Source: Bartonella taylorii
Lineage (GTDB): Bacteria > Pseudomonadota > Alphaproteobacteria > Rhizobiales > Rhizobiaceae
Direction: 5' to 3'
DNA length: 64,000 nt
Assembly: GCF_023920105.1 (NCBI RefSeq)
Contig: NZ_CP083693.1
Span: forward strand, 1,753,001-1,817,000
The number at the start of each line of letters is the position of its first letter. Position 1 is the stretch's first letter. The position numbers and the translations under genes are program-made. This document shows positions 36,848-46,600 of this stretch, piece by piece. The notes beneath the pieces are model-generated. The model did no database searches, was not told where the DNA came from, and saw nothing but the letters and a program-made list of their open reading frames with translations.

Positions 36848-37329
36848 GCGCTCTCCTTTTCATAGACTGTCTTGTATTTCATAAGTCATGTGTGTTTTTT
36901 ATAAGCATCTATATAACACCATCAAGTATGATTTTTAAAATGGAGTAAAGAGTGCATATTATCGATTTGATTCTTCTTTGTTGGAAATAATTGAGGTGTG
37001 GTAGAAAAATGAGCTATATATTTTATATGGTTTATGGAGATGTCTTATCTTCTCTCGCTCATTTCCGGTAGAAAAGATATGCGTGTAGTTGAAAAATAGG
37101 CTTAAAGTAAAGCGTTAAATATGAGAAGTTTAGGCGTTTTTTAACTTTGGTCTGGAAAAGCTCGTTAATACGGCGTTTTGAGTTGAAAAAATGGTGCAAG
37201 AAGATTGGTTCCAAAAGCTTAAAATACACAGTGATAATAGCAATGGGGATAATGGCAACAGGTAGATGTTCAATAATGGTGTTCCATATTGTTCTTCGTG
37301 GATGATATAAGTGTACCGCTCTATTTTTC
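36848..37329. other. Spacer of 482 bp between tsaD and the EVE gene, gpsA and yciI absent
   Basis: I looked on the minus strand for the gpsA start (a Rossmann GGGAWGTALA-like motif) and for YciI and found neither. A 95-codon frame at 37059-37346 overlaps the tsaD end by 17 bp, has no ribosome site and no recognisable motif, so I treat it as doubtful. The stretch may be the scar of a deletion. Confidence 0.5.
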
Positions 37330-38424
37330 TTATGCTTTTGTTCCACGGCGTCCCATCCCGATTAAGGGGGCAGCTTTTTCGTCTAAAGGCCAGCGTGAGC
37401 GGGGGGCAATATCAAGAGGGCTTGTTTCTCCTCGTGCGAGTTTTTGTGCACCAGCAAAAGCAATCATTGCAGCATTATCCGTACACAAGGAAAGAGGGGG
37501 AGCTATAAATTCAAAACCGTGTTGGTGTGCGAGTTCTTGCAACGTGGATCGAATGGTTTGGTTGGCGGCAACTCCGCCTGCGACAACTAAAGCAGGAGGA
37601 CGGCGGTTTTGATAGTGAGAGAGGGGATATTCATGGGTAAAGTGTTGAAGAGCCAGATGAACGCGTTCATGTACTGTATCGGTAACTGCTGCTTGAAAAC
37701 TTGCCGCAATGTCGGCAACATCACTTTCTGTAAGGGGAGCCATGGCTGTTGCTGCTTGCCGAACGGCGGTTTTGAGACCAGAAAAAGAGAAATCTAGCCG
37801 TTTTTCACCTTTTAAAGGTCGTGGAAGAGGGATCCGATTTTTATCACCCAATAAAGCTGCTTTTTCAAGTGCTGGACCGCCTGGATAAGAAAGACCTAAA
37901 AGTTTTGCTGTTTTATCAAAAGCTTCTCCCAACGCGTCATCAATAGTGGTTCCTAAACGCTGGTAGTTGCCTATTCCGTGAACAAGAATTGTTTGTGTAT
38001 GACCACCTGAAACCAACAGCAATAAATAGGGAAACGCGACATTATGCGTTAGCACGGCTGTTAAAGCATGCCCTTCCAGATGATTGACGGCAATAAAAGG
38101 TTTTCCAGTGGCAAGAGAGAGTGCTTTTGCACTCATAACGCCTACCAACAACCCTCCTATCAAACCAGGGCCACTTGTGGCTGCAATGGCATCAATCTCT
38201 TTTAATTTTGTATTCGCTTCTGTTAGTGCTTTCAGAATTAAACTATCGAGAATTTCAACATGGGCACGGGCAGCAATTTCAGGAACAACACCGCCGTAGG
38301 GTGCATGATGATCAATTTGGCTCCAAACAATATTGGAAAGAATTTTGCTGCTTCCTTCATTGTTGTACTCTACGACAGCTGCTGCTGTTTCATCGCAACT
38401 TGTTTCTATTCCCAACAGGCGCAT
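37330..38424 (-). CDS. tsaD: tRNA N6-adenosine threonylcarbamoyltransferase
   Basis: The 364-residue Kae1/TsaD protein transfers threonylcarbamoyl to A37 of ANN-reading tRNAs, together with TsaB, TsaE and TsaC. Motifs seen: [15 protein letters not shown] at the start, [11 protein letters not shown] with the two metal-binding His, [28 protein letters not shown] and the late CTDNAAMIA with the third metal ligand. I begin at ATG 38424 (MRLLGIETS); the frame from 38481 adds 19 non-conserved residues. It is divergent from the COG4223/hemY unit. Confidence 0.96.
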   Translation of the reverse strand: MRLLGIETSCDETAAAVVEYNNEGSSKILSNIVWSQIDHHAPYGGVVPEIAARAHVEILDSLILKALTEANTKLKEIDAIAATSGPGLIGGLLVGVMSAKALSLATGKPFIAVNHLEGHALTAVLTHNVAFPYLLLLVSGGHTQTILVHGIGNYQRLGTTIDDALGEAFDKTAKLLGLSYPGGPALEKAALLGDKNRIPLPRPLKGEKRLDFSFSGLKTAVRQAATAMAPLTESDVADIAASFQAAVTDTVHERVHLALQHFTHEYPLSHYQNRRPPALVVAGGVAANQTIRSTLQELAHQHGFEFIAPPLSLCTDNAAMIAFAGAQKLARGETSPLDIAPRSRWPLDEKAAPLIGMGRRGTKA

Positions 38425-38810
38425 TTCAAATAAAACCTTATGTTGAAGATTCTTTCCTGTGTGCGTACCACGGACAGGCAAAGATGCAAAGACTTTCTCT
38501 TGGGGGAACTTCTTTTGGAGTTTGTTTCTCTATGAAAAAATGTGTTTTAGCACTTTCTCTAAATATAACGGCTTTGGTTAAAAATGAAGTTGTATCTTTC
38601 AGTATAGAATGCTGATGTGTTTTCAAAAGTCTATTTATTTAAGTATACAATTATAACTGTTCCTGATAAAAGTGCAGAGTTGGAAATTTCGGGGAAGTTA
38701 TACTCTTTGTAAAAAGAGTGTAAAATAAGTTATGATATTTGAGAAAATCTTAATTTTTAAAACTTTTTTCATTCTATTATTTTATCGTTAAAAGAAATTA
38801 TGCACAAAAA
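38425..38810. other. Divergent spacer, 386 bp, where hemC and hemD would be expected
   Basis: In other Rhizobiales hemC and hemD lie between tsaD and the COG4223 gene. Neither can be found here, not even as a clear fragment. A 27-codon frame from ATG 38532 (MKKCVLALSLNITALVK) shows no motif. The stretch must hold the promoters of tsaD and of the COG4223 gene. Confidence 0.55.
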
Positions 38811-39995
38811 GTGACAAAGATGGTAGACTCTTCGAAACCAAAAGTTAAACCACATTATGCTGGTGATCGCCGTAAAAAGCCTGTGATTGAACATGAAGTT
38901 GTGAACTCTGATTCAGAGAAAATCATACAAAACTCTGTGGAAACGAGTACAATAGAGAAACAAACTATGCAGAGTAAACACGTGTCTGGTTTAACTTGGC
39001 TGTTCTCGCTTATTTCAGGAATTTTGGGTGGTCTCGTTTTTTTAGGTCTTTTTATAGTGTTTCAATTGGCGGGCTTGCTTCCTTCTTCTTTAGCTGAAAA
39101 TCATATGGGTGAGGAAAAAGCTTTACAGATTGCCGAAACTGCAAAAAGTCAAGGAGAAGAAATAAGAGAGCAATTGGGGCAAGTGTTTCAAGAAATTGAT
39201 GCGTTGAAAACAGAGTTTTCCTCTTTTTCATCACGACAGGTTGAAACAACGCGAAATGATGAAGCATCGCAAGAAGAAAATAGAAAAGCTTTTGTGGTTT
39301 TAGAGGAAAAAGTGAGAGGTCTTGAAGAATCTGCGCAAACTTTAGCAGGTGTCTCAAAAGAGATAGAAACAGCTTTGTCCGCTGGACAAAGCAATGCAAA
39401 TGATCTTGCTGTGTTAAAGCAACAATTAAAGATTATGCAGGAAGAAATGGCTGCAAAAAATGATGAGCAGAAAATAAATACGGCACTCTTTATTGCAATC
39501 AGTTCTCTAAAAAACGCTGTAGAGCGTGGTGGATCTTATAGTAATGAATTAAAACTGTTACAGCAATTATCACCTTCAATTGATGGACTTGATCTGTTGC
39601 AAAAGAGAGCCATGGTCGGTCTTCCAAGTTCAGCGCAACTTTCAGCTGATTTTGCTCGTGTTGCGGACGCAATTGTTGGTACGCAAAATAATGTTGCGTC
39701 AGATGTTGGTTTTTTTGGGCGGATTTTGGCATGGGTAAAAGGTCTCATTGTTTCGCGGCCGATTGGCAATGTTGAAGGTATGACATTGGGGGCAATTGCG
39801 GCACGGATGGAAGTTGCTATTCAAGCGGGTGATTATGAAAAGGCTTTGAGTGAATGGCAAATTTTGCCCCAAAATGCAAAAGATGTTTCGGTGGATTTTG
39901 TTCATCAGCTTGAAACGCATATTGCTGTTCATCATTTCCTTCAACAGTTGCTGGTGTCCGTGCAACAAGGATCTTTTAAGGCAACAAAGATGTAA
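38811..39995 (+). CDS. COG4223 mitofilin-like membrane protein
   Basis: A 394-residue protein, distantly related to mitochondrial Mic60/mitofilin. A polar, basic N-terminus of about 60 residues precedes one transmembrane segment (about 61-88). Then comes a long coiled coil (about 105-245) and a conserved C-terminal domain (about 250-394) with IDGLDLLQKRAMVGLPSSAQL. In alphaproteobacteria the gene stands in the hem cluster next to hemY. A role in envelope organisation is inferred from the mitofilin link. It starts at GTG 38811 or ATG 38820. HemY follows 11 bp downstream. Confidence 0.85.
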   Translation: MTKMVDSSKPKVKPHYAGDRRKKPVIEHEVVNSDSEKIIQNSVETSTIEKQTMQSKHVSGLTWLFSLISGILGGLVFLGLFIVFQLAGLLPSSLAENHMGEEKALQIAETAKSQGEEIREQLGQVFQEIDALKTEFSSFSSRQVETTRNDEASQEENRKAFVVLEEKVRGLEESAQTLAGVSKEIETALSAGQSNANDLAVLKQQLKIMQEEMAAKNDEQKINTALFIAISSLKNAVERGGSYSNELKLLQQLSPSIDGLDLLQKRAMVGLPSSAQLSADFARVADAIVGTQNNVASDVGFFGRILAWVKGLIVSRPIGNVEGMTLGAIAARMEVAIQAGDYEKALSEWQILPQNAKDVSVDFVHQLETHIAVHHFLQQLLVSVQQGSFKATKM

Positions 39996-40006
39996 ATAGG
40001 CTCAAG

Positions 40007-41569
40007 ATGATACGTGTTTTTATTTATAGTTTTGTTGTATGTGTGCTCGGTCTTGCTTTTGGGTGGGTAGCTAATCACAATAGTATTTTTGTTATAACAT
40101 TTTTGCACTTTCGGTTTTCTTTTTCATTGCTAACAGCTTTAAGTGCGCTCATTTTACTGTTCGGAATTCTGGCGTTTTTATGGTGGCTTTTATCTGTATT
40201 TTTTTCTCTACCTCGTGCTCTCTCCAATTACTTTTATAAACGTCACCAAAAGCGTGGTTATGAAGCTCTTTCACAGGGGCTTCTTGCAGTTTTTGCTGGA
40301 GATGGTATTTTGGCACAAGAAATGGAAGCTCAAGTTATAAAATATCTTGCAGGCAAACATGAGCCGTTGGTAAAGCTTTTACAAGCTCAAACCTTATCTT
40401 TGCAAAATAATTCTCTGCGCGCTATTGGTCTTTATGAGGAGATGAGAAAAGAAGCGCCGACAAAATTGGCAGGGCTATACGGTTTGTTTCGTGAAGCTAT
40501 GAAGAGCAAAGCTTATGAAGCAGCACAGCAATATGCAGAAGAAGCGTTGGCTTTATCGCCAGCACTTTTATGGGCTCATCAAGCAGTACTTGATCAGCTC
40601 AGTGTGAGTGGGCAATGGGACAAAGCACTCGGTATCTTTGAGCGGGCACAAAAAGCTTTACCGCGCTCTGTCCGCTCAACTCCAGAGCGTCAACATACAC
40701 AGGCCTTGCTGTTAAGTGGGCAGGCTCTTCATCTGTTTGAGACTCACCCTGCTGAAGCACGTAGTGCTATTTTAAAAGCACATAAATTGGCACCTGATTT
40801 CGTTCCAATAACAGTCATTGCCGCTGATATTCTTTATAAATTAAATGAAACGCGTAAAGCGGATAAGATGATTATTACAGCTTGGCAGAAAGAACCTCAT
40901 CCTGATTTAGGGGCGCTTTATCTTAAAAGAGAAGAAGGGGCTATTGGGCGATTGAAAAAGGCTAAGACACTTGCTTCTTATAATAAAGATACATTTGAAT
41001 CGGCTTTCCTGATTGCCAAAGCTGCTTTGGATTCTGGTGAAATGGTACTCGCAAGGGAGCAAGCTCAAAAAGCACTGCAATATTATCCGCGAGAAAGTGT
41101 TTATTTGTTGTTGGCGGATATTGAAGAGGCACAGGGAAATAATCAGGGGGCAGTGCGTCAATGGCTTTCTTTGGCACTTCGTGCTGAACGCGATCCGGTG
41201 TGGATTTGTGATGAGACCATTTTTTCTTCTTGGTTGCCGGTTTCTCCAATAAGTGGACGTCTAGGTTGCTTTGAATGGAAAGCGCCTTCCCGCATGCCTC
41301 CTCTCACATTAGAGGCTGCCGATATTGTGCCAAAAAAACAAAATAAAGAAGATATTGTGGGAGAAAGTTCTGGTGTTGAAACTAAAATGCTTGAAGAATT
41401 ACCTCCTGTAGAGGATTCTTTTTTGCATAATATGCAGGTAGAGAAACAAGTTACAAAAAAGCAAGCTGTTAAAGCTTTCAGCCAAACTCACTTAAATGTT
41501 GATGATCCTGGGATTAAAACAGAAGAAGAGGCGGTTCCTTTGCCAAAGAAGAAATTTCGTTTATTTTAA
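40007..41569 (+). CDS. HemY N-terminal domain protein (TPR, membrane)
   Basis: A 520-residue protein with two N-terminal transmembrane segments (about 3-23 and 37-66) forming the HemY_N domain, then TPR-like helices to about residue 400 (for example AGLYGLFREAMKSKAYEAAQQYAEEAL) and a polar tail. It is the proteobacterial HemY that lies in hem operons; it is not the protoporphyrinogen oxidase of the same name in Bacillus. Its function is not settled. Here it remains although hemC and hemD are missing, so it must have a role outside that pathway or be a relic. It is co-transcribed with the COG4223 gene. Confidence 0.88.
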   Translation: MIRVFIYSFVVCVLGLAFGWVANHNSIFVITFLHFRFSFSLLTALSALILLFGILAFLWWLLSVFFSLPRALSNYFYKRHQKRGYEALSQGLLAVFAGDGILAQEMEAQVIKYLAGKHEPLVKLLQAQTLSLQNNSLRAIGLYEEMRKEAPTKLAGLYGLFREAMKSKAYEAAQQYAEEALALSPALLWAHQAVLDQLSVSGQWDKALGIFERAQKALPRSVRSTPERQHTQALLLSGQALHLFETHPAEARSAILKAHKLAPDFVPITVIAADILYKLNETRKADKMIITAWQKEPHPDLGALYLKREEGAIGRLKKAKTLASYNKDTFESAFLIAKAALDSGEMVLAREQAQKALQYYPRESVYLLLADIEEAQGNNQGAVRQWLSLALRAERDPVWICDETIFSSWLPVSPISGRLGCFEWKAPSRMPPLTLEAADIVPKKQNKEDIVGESSGVETKMLEELPPVEDSFLHNMQVEKQVTKKQAVKAFSQTHLNVDDPGIKTEEEAVPLPKKKFRLF

Positions 41570-41663
41570 AAAAGAGGATTATAGTGAATATTGTTCGCCA
41601 AAATTATTCTTTTGTGCTTAAAAAATAAAACTTTACTTGGTTGTAAAAGTGAGTGGTTAAAAA

Positions 41664-42410
41664 ATGTTTTTAAGTCAAAGGTGTCTTGATAAAAAGCCAA
41701 GAAAGAGCAAACCAAGAATTGCAGTCGTTATGCATCGTCGATCTACATATACTGGTCGTTTGGGGAAATTTTTGCAACAAAGCGGTTTTGTTCTTGATGT
41801 TTATCGTCCTATTTTAGGACAAAAGCTCCCCGATACATTGGAGCACTATGCTGGTGTCGTTATTTTGGGGGGACCGATGAGTGTGAATGACACGGAAGCG
41901 TATATTAGTGAAGAAATTGATTGGATTTCTTTGTCATTGAAAGAGAATAAGCCTTTTTTGGGTATTTGTCTTGGGGCACAAATGTTAGCACAAAATCTAG
42001 GGGGGCGTGTTGGTACAAGAAGCGATGGAACTGTTGAAGTTGGCTGGTATCCTTTAGAAGCTACTCCACAAGGAAAGGCGTTGATGAATTGGCCAGAAAT
42101 GGTCTACCATTTTCATGATGAAGGTATTTATGATTTACCTAAAGAGGCAGTGCTTTTAGCAACAGGCCACACATACCCTACACAAGCTTTTCGTTATGGA
42201 AACAATGCATGGGGCTTGCAATTTCATGCTGAATTCACGCGTGCTATGATGCGGCGTTTGGTGATTCGATCGGCGCATAAATTGACCGAAAAAGGTGCTC
42301 AACCCGCTTCTGCACATTTGAAAGGTCGTTTAATCTACGATCAGGCTTTAAGCCAATGGTTTGAAAATGCATTGCAACAAATTTTTTGTACACCCGTCGT
42401 AGGTGTGTGA
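41664..42410 (+). CDS. Class I glutamine amidotransferase domain protein
   Basis: A 248-residue single-domain GATase1. The nucleophile elbow is FLGICLGAQMLAQNLGG (Cys at about residue 106), with the oxyanion strand VILGGPMSVND before it and the catalytic His and Glu in LQFHAEFT. No synthetase domain is attached and no partner gene is adjacent, so the substrate is unknown; homologues are often annotated GMP synthase-like. The ATG at 41664 has only a weak GTGAGTGG upstream. Confidence 0.88.
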   Translation: MFLSQRCLDKKPRKSKPRIAVVMHRRSTYTGRLGKFLQQSGFVLDVYRPILGQKLPDTLEHYAGVVILGGPMSVNDTEAYISEEIDWISLSLKENKPFLGICLGAQMLAQNLGGRVGTRSDGTVEVGWYPLEATPQGKALMNWPEMVYHFHDEGIYDLPKEAVLLATGHTYPTQAFRYGNNAWGLQFHAEFTRAMMRRLVIRSAHKLTEKGAQPASAHLKGRLIYDQALSQWFENALQQIFCTPVVGV

Positions 42411-42447
42411 GAGTTAACATCATCGTGAGATAAGGAAAGTTTTTATT

Positions 42448-43607
42448 TTGTCTATGTTGTCTCCATTGAAATCAATACGGAAAAGCTTTTCTTTAAGCTA
42501 TTTGCTTTGTGGGATATTTTGCTTTATTCTGATACTCATTTATAGCTCATTCTGGTTTTTTTTTCACGTAAAATAGAAGACCGCGTTTCTGATTTATTTG
42601 TAAAGGCATCTGCCCGAGATATGACGGTCGTATGCGAGCATCTCAGCAAGAATGGTTATCCGTTACGTATTGGTGTTGTTTGTGATCAGTTTCAGTTTGC
42701 TTGGCCTTTGCGCGGGTTTTCTTTATCAACGGGGCGTTTGACGGTTGGTGCACCAATTTATGCACCTCATTGGGTAGAATTTAATATTCATTCTCCCGCA
42801 TCAATTCTTTTTGCTGGAAAAACTCCTATAGTGTCACACTGGCACAATCTGGTGATTGAAACTGAACCTTATTGGAGGGTGGGGAAAACATTGAAGCTTA
42901 TGGCTGAAGGGCTTGAAGTTTCTATCCTTACCACATCTGGTGAAGATCAAAAATTACAAAGTAAATTAGAATCGCAGACGGCTGATAAAAAAACAACACA
43001 AGAAAATGTTGAAGATCAAGTCTCTTTGAGAGATGCTGATGACACAGTTGTATATCCGTTAGATCAAAAACGTGAGCCCCCAAAAATAACGGCAGAATTC
43101 GTACGGCTTTATGTTAAGCACGAGAAGAATCGCTTATCAGGGCATGTTACCTTTGATAGTTTGGATTCTTCCATGTTTCTTGCACCTTACCTTGTTGATT
43201 TTCCAAAAATTGATGGCAATTTAACATGGGCGCTTAATGATCTGCCTCATCTGTTTGAAAAGGGAGGAGACAGTTGGAAACAGCATTTGTATGGCAAAAG
43301 CGGCATTTTAAAGCGTGGTGAATTGGTTTTCCATACAGGTGGTGTATTGGGTATAAGTGGACCCTTTTCCTTTGATAATGAAGGATATTTGACAGCAAAA
43401 TTTGAACTTGTCTTTGTGAAGCATATGGATCTTCTTACCACTATGCAGCGCTTGTTTCCTGAGCAAGCTAATAATCTACAAGCTTTATTTTTTGTTTTGG
43501 GTGCTATGCCTAAAAATGCAGATGGCTATCCTGTTATCCCTTTGTTGGTTAGTCATGGATGGGCAAAATTAGGTTTTTTAAAGCTTGGCCGTCTCGCACC
43601 GCTTTAA
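42448..43607 (+). CDS. DUF2125 family protein, N-terminus and body in different frames at a T9 run
   Basis: The body is open from 42546 to 43607 (first ATG at 42621) and shows the DUF2125 pattern, with ARDMTVVCEHLSKNGYPLRIG near the start. The expected N-terminal membrane anchor is present but one frame off. It starts at TTG 42448 or ATG 42454, behind AAGGAAAG, and reads SYLLCGIFCFILILIYSSFW. It meets a TAG at 42574. The frames join exactly if the T9 tract at 42556-42564 had ten T, giving SSFWFFFSRKIEDRVSDL. This may be a pseudogene, a slippery expression switch or a sequencing error. Function is unknown. The 3' end overlaps the convergent gdh gene by four bases. Confidence 0.75.
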
Positions 43608-46600
43608 GTTTGAAAGGTAGTTTTTTGCAGTTGAGCAATCATCCCTGCTGCAAAGGTAAAACGAGAAATGTTGAGATCGTTTTCAATGAGGGTACCAATG
43701 CGGTTGGTTACATTATGAATTTGCTCTTCATTTGTTTTTTTCCAAGCAGCAAAGGAAGTTCCTTTTGCTCCATAATTTTTCAAGATTTTCGTAACAATTT
43801 TTCGTAAGCTTTCGGCAATATTTTCTTTGGCTTGGCTTAAAGCCATACTATCATAATAATCCAGTACAGGAATTGTTCGACTTGCTTCATTAATGCGGTT
43901 TATACGAATGATTTGAGCTAGTGAAAAATAGATTTCTGCTGTTTTAATAAGGTCGCTGTTGCTTTGTTTTGCAATCAAAGAAATGTCACAAATTATTGGA
44001 GCAGCTTCTAACAGAGCCAATTGTTTTGCTAAAGATTTTGGTGCTCCTTCTTCACTATAATGGAGCGTTTTTTCTTTAATTTTTTGATTAATATCTTTAT
44101 CGTTGGAGTGTGTCAGTTGTTCTTCAATAACGCTACGAGCTTGTTTCATTGTTTTTACAAGTTCTTCTAATGGAGTCGAAAGGTCCGTATTGCGCAAACC
44201 CCAGTTTGTTGTCTCAAAGAGCATCGAAGTAATAGTTGCGTAGAATTTGTTTTGGACAAGACCGGGTATCTTATTATCAAGCTTATCAATTTGATTAGAT
44301 AATTGGGGTATTTCAAAACCGTCACGGATTGCAATGAAAACACGGATAATATTTTCAACCTTTTGTTCTGTTGCATCTTGTAGTTGATTAACAAAAGTAG
44401 GTCCTCCACGATTCACAATATCGTTTGCAATCAGTGTTGCAATAATATTACGACGCAACTGATGATTAATGATTTCTTTCTCAAAGCTTGTTTGAATTTG
44501 AGTTGGGAAATAGTTCAACAAGATTGCATCAAAATAACAATCATCAATAATGGGGCTGTGGACGATTTCTTCTTTTAGAGTTAATTTGGCATATGCCAAA
44601 ATAACGGCGAGTTCTGGACGTATAAGGCCTTGACCTTGTGTTATTCGTTGCCGCAAAATTTGCTCATCAGGGAGAATTTCAACTCTACGATCTAGAAGCT
44701 TTTTTTGTTCCAAATCATGCATAAAGCGTATCTGATAAGGCAAGTCAGCAATACTTTGGCTTTCAGCCAAAGAAAGAGCAAGAGGTTGCAAATAATTGTT
44801 GCGTAGGACTAATTGTTCAACTTGCGGAGTCATTTTTTTCAAGAGTTCGTTGCGTGCTTCTTTTGTAAGTGTTTTTGCACGGAGCGCCGATGCGAGAACA
44901 ATTTTGATATTGACTTCAACATCTGAACAGTTAACACCTGCAGAGTTATCAATGGCGTCCGTATTGCATCGTCCACCGTTTAAGACATATTCAATTCGAC
45001 CACGTTGTGTAACGCCAAGATTAGCGCCCTCACCAATAACTTTTGCACGAACTTGTTCACCGGTAATGCGGAGTGCGTCATTCGCACGATCCCCTACTTG
45101 TGCATCAGTTTCTGTTGTTGCACGGATATAGGTACCAATGCCGCCAAACCATAGAAGATCAACAGGTGCTTTGAGAAGTGCAGAGATAATTTCAAAGGGT
45201 GTTCCCGTTTGTTGTTCAAAGCCAATGGCTTGTGCTGCTTCGGGTGAGAGAGTAATTGTCTTTGCTGTGCGTGAAAAAATGCCACCACCCTTTGATAATT
45301 TTGTATGGTCGTAATCTTGCCAGCTTGAGCGAGGAAGTTGAAAGAGGCGCATACGTTCTGCATAGCTTTCAGCTATGTTTGGATCTGGGTCAATAAAGAT
45401 ATCGCGGTGGTCAAAGGCAGCAATAAGTTTTGTTTGTTTGGAAAGGAGCATTCCATTGCCAAAAACATCGCCAGACATGTCACCAACGCCGATACAGGTG
45501 AAGGGAGTTGTTTGAATATCGTGATTAAAAGATTCTCGAAAATGTCTTTTAACTGCTTCCCATGCACCTTTAGCTGTAATCCCAATGGCTTTGTGGTCAT
45601 AGCCTGCTGAACCTCCAGAGGCAAAAGCATCATCGAGCCAAAAGTGGTTTGCTTGGCTGATGCTGTTTGCTGTATCAGAAAAGGTTGCTGTGCCTTTGTC
45701 GGCAGCTACAACAAAATAAGGATCATGGTCATCATGACAGATGATGTTGTGAGGAGTTTTTATTTTACCGTTAACCAGATTATCGGTGATGGAAAGTAAA
45801 GCCGTGATAAAGTCAATATAAGCTTGACGTGCGGCTTCTATGATTACGCCGCGGTCATTGGTTTGGGGAAGGCGATGAGGATAAAATCCACCTTTTGCAC
45901 CAACAGGAACGATGACTGCATTTTTAACCTGTTGAGCTTTGACTAGGCTGAGCACTTCAGTGCGATAATCCAATGCACGATCAGACCAACGAATTCCACC
46001 ACGTGCGATAGGACCAAAGCGCAAATGCACCCCTTCAACTTCTGGTCCATAAACAAAAATTTCTCGATAAGGACGCGGTTCAGGTAAGCCTTCAATTTGG
46101 CGTGGATCCAACTTGGTTGCTAAAATACGCCGTGGGTTACCATTTTCTAGAGGAGTATAGGCATTTGTGCGTAAACTCGCATCGATAAGATTACGATAAC
46201 GACGTAAGATGAGATCATCATCTAAACCTGATACTTTTTGCAACTTTTCTTCAATGCGTTGTTGAATGTCCTGTTGGTTTTTTTCTCGTTCTTTTTCTGT
46301 ATGACTTTGATGAAATTTCAAATAAAACAGAGCATAAAGATCTTGGGTAATGTCTGGATAGGCGTTTAAGGTTTGAGCAACGCGGTCTTGTGAATAAGGG
46401 ATTCCAGCTTGTTGGAGATAGCGTCCATAATGGCGCAAAATGACAATTTCATGCCAATCAAGTTGAGCTGTTTGGGTTAAAGCATTAAAAGCATCATTAT
46501 CAGCATTGTGGGACCAAATAGCTTCAAATGTTTCGGCGTGCTTTTGACCGTTTTTGTCGAAATCGATACAAAGTTGGAAGGCGCTTTCTAGTTGCATATC

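Noticed and set aside
37059..37346. 95-codon minus-strand frame next to tsaD
   Set aside because: Overlaps the tsaD end, lacks a ribosome site, has no family pattern and is not a gpsA or yciI remnant by eye.
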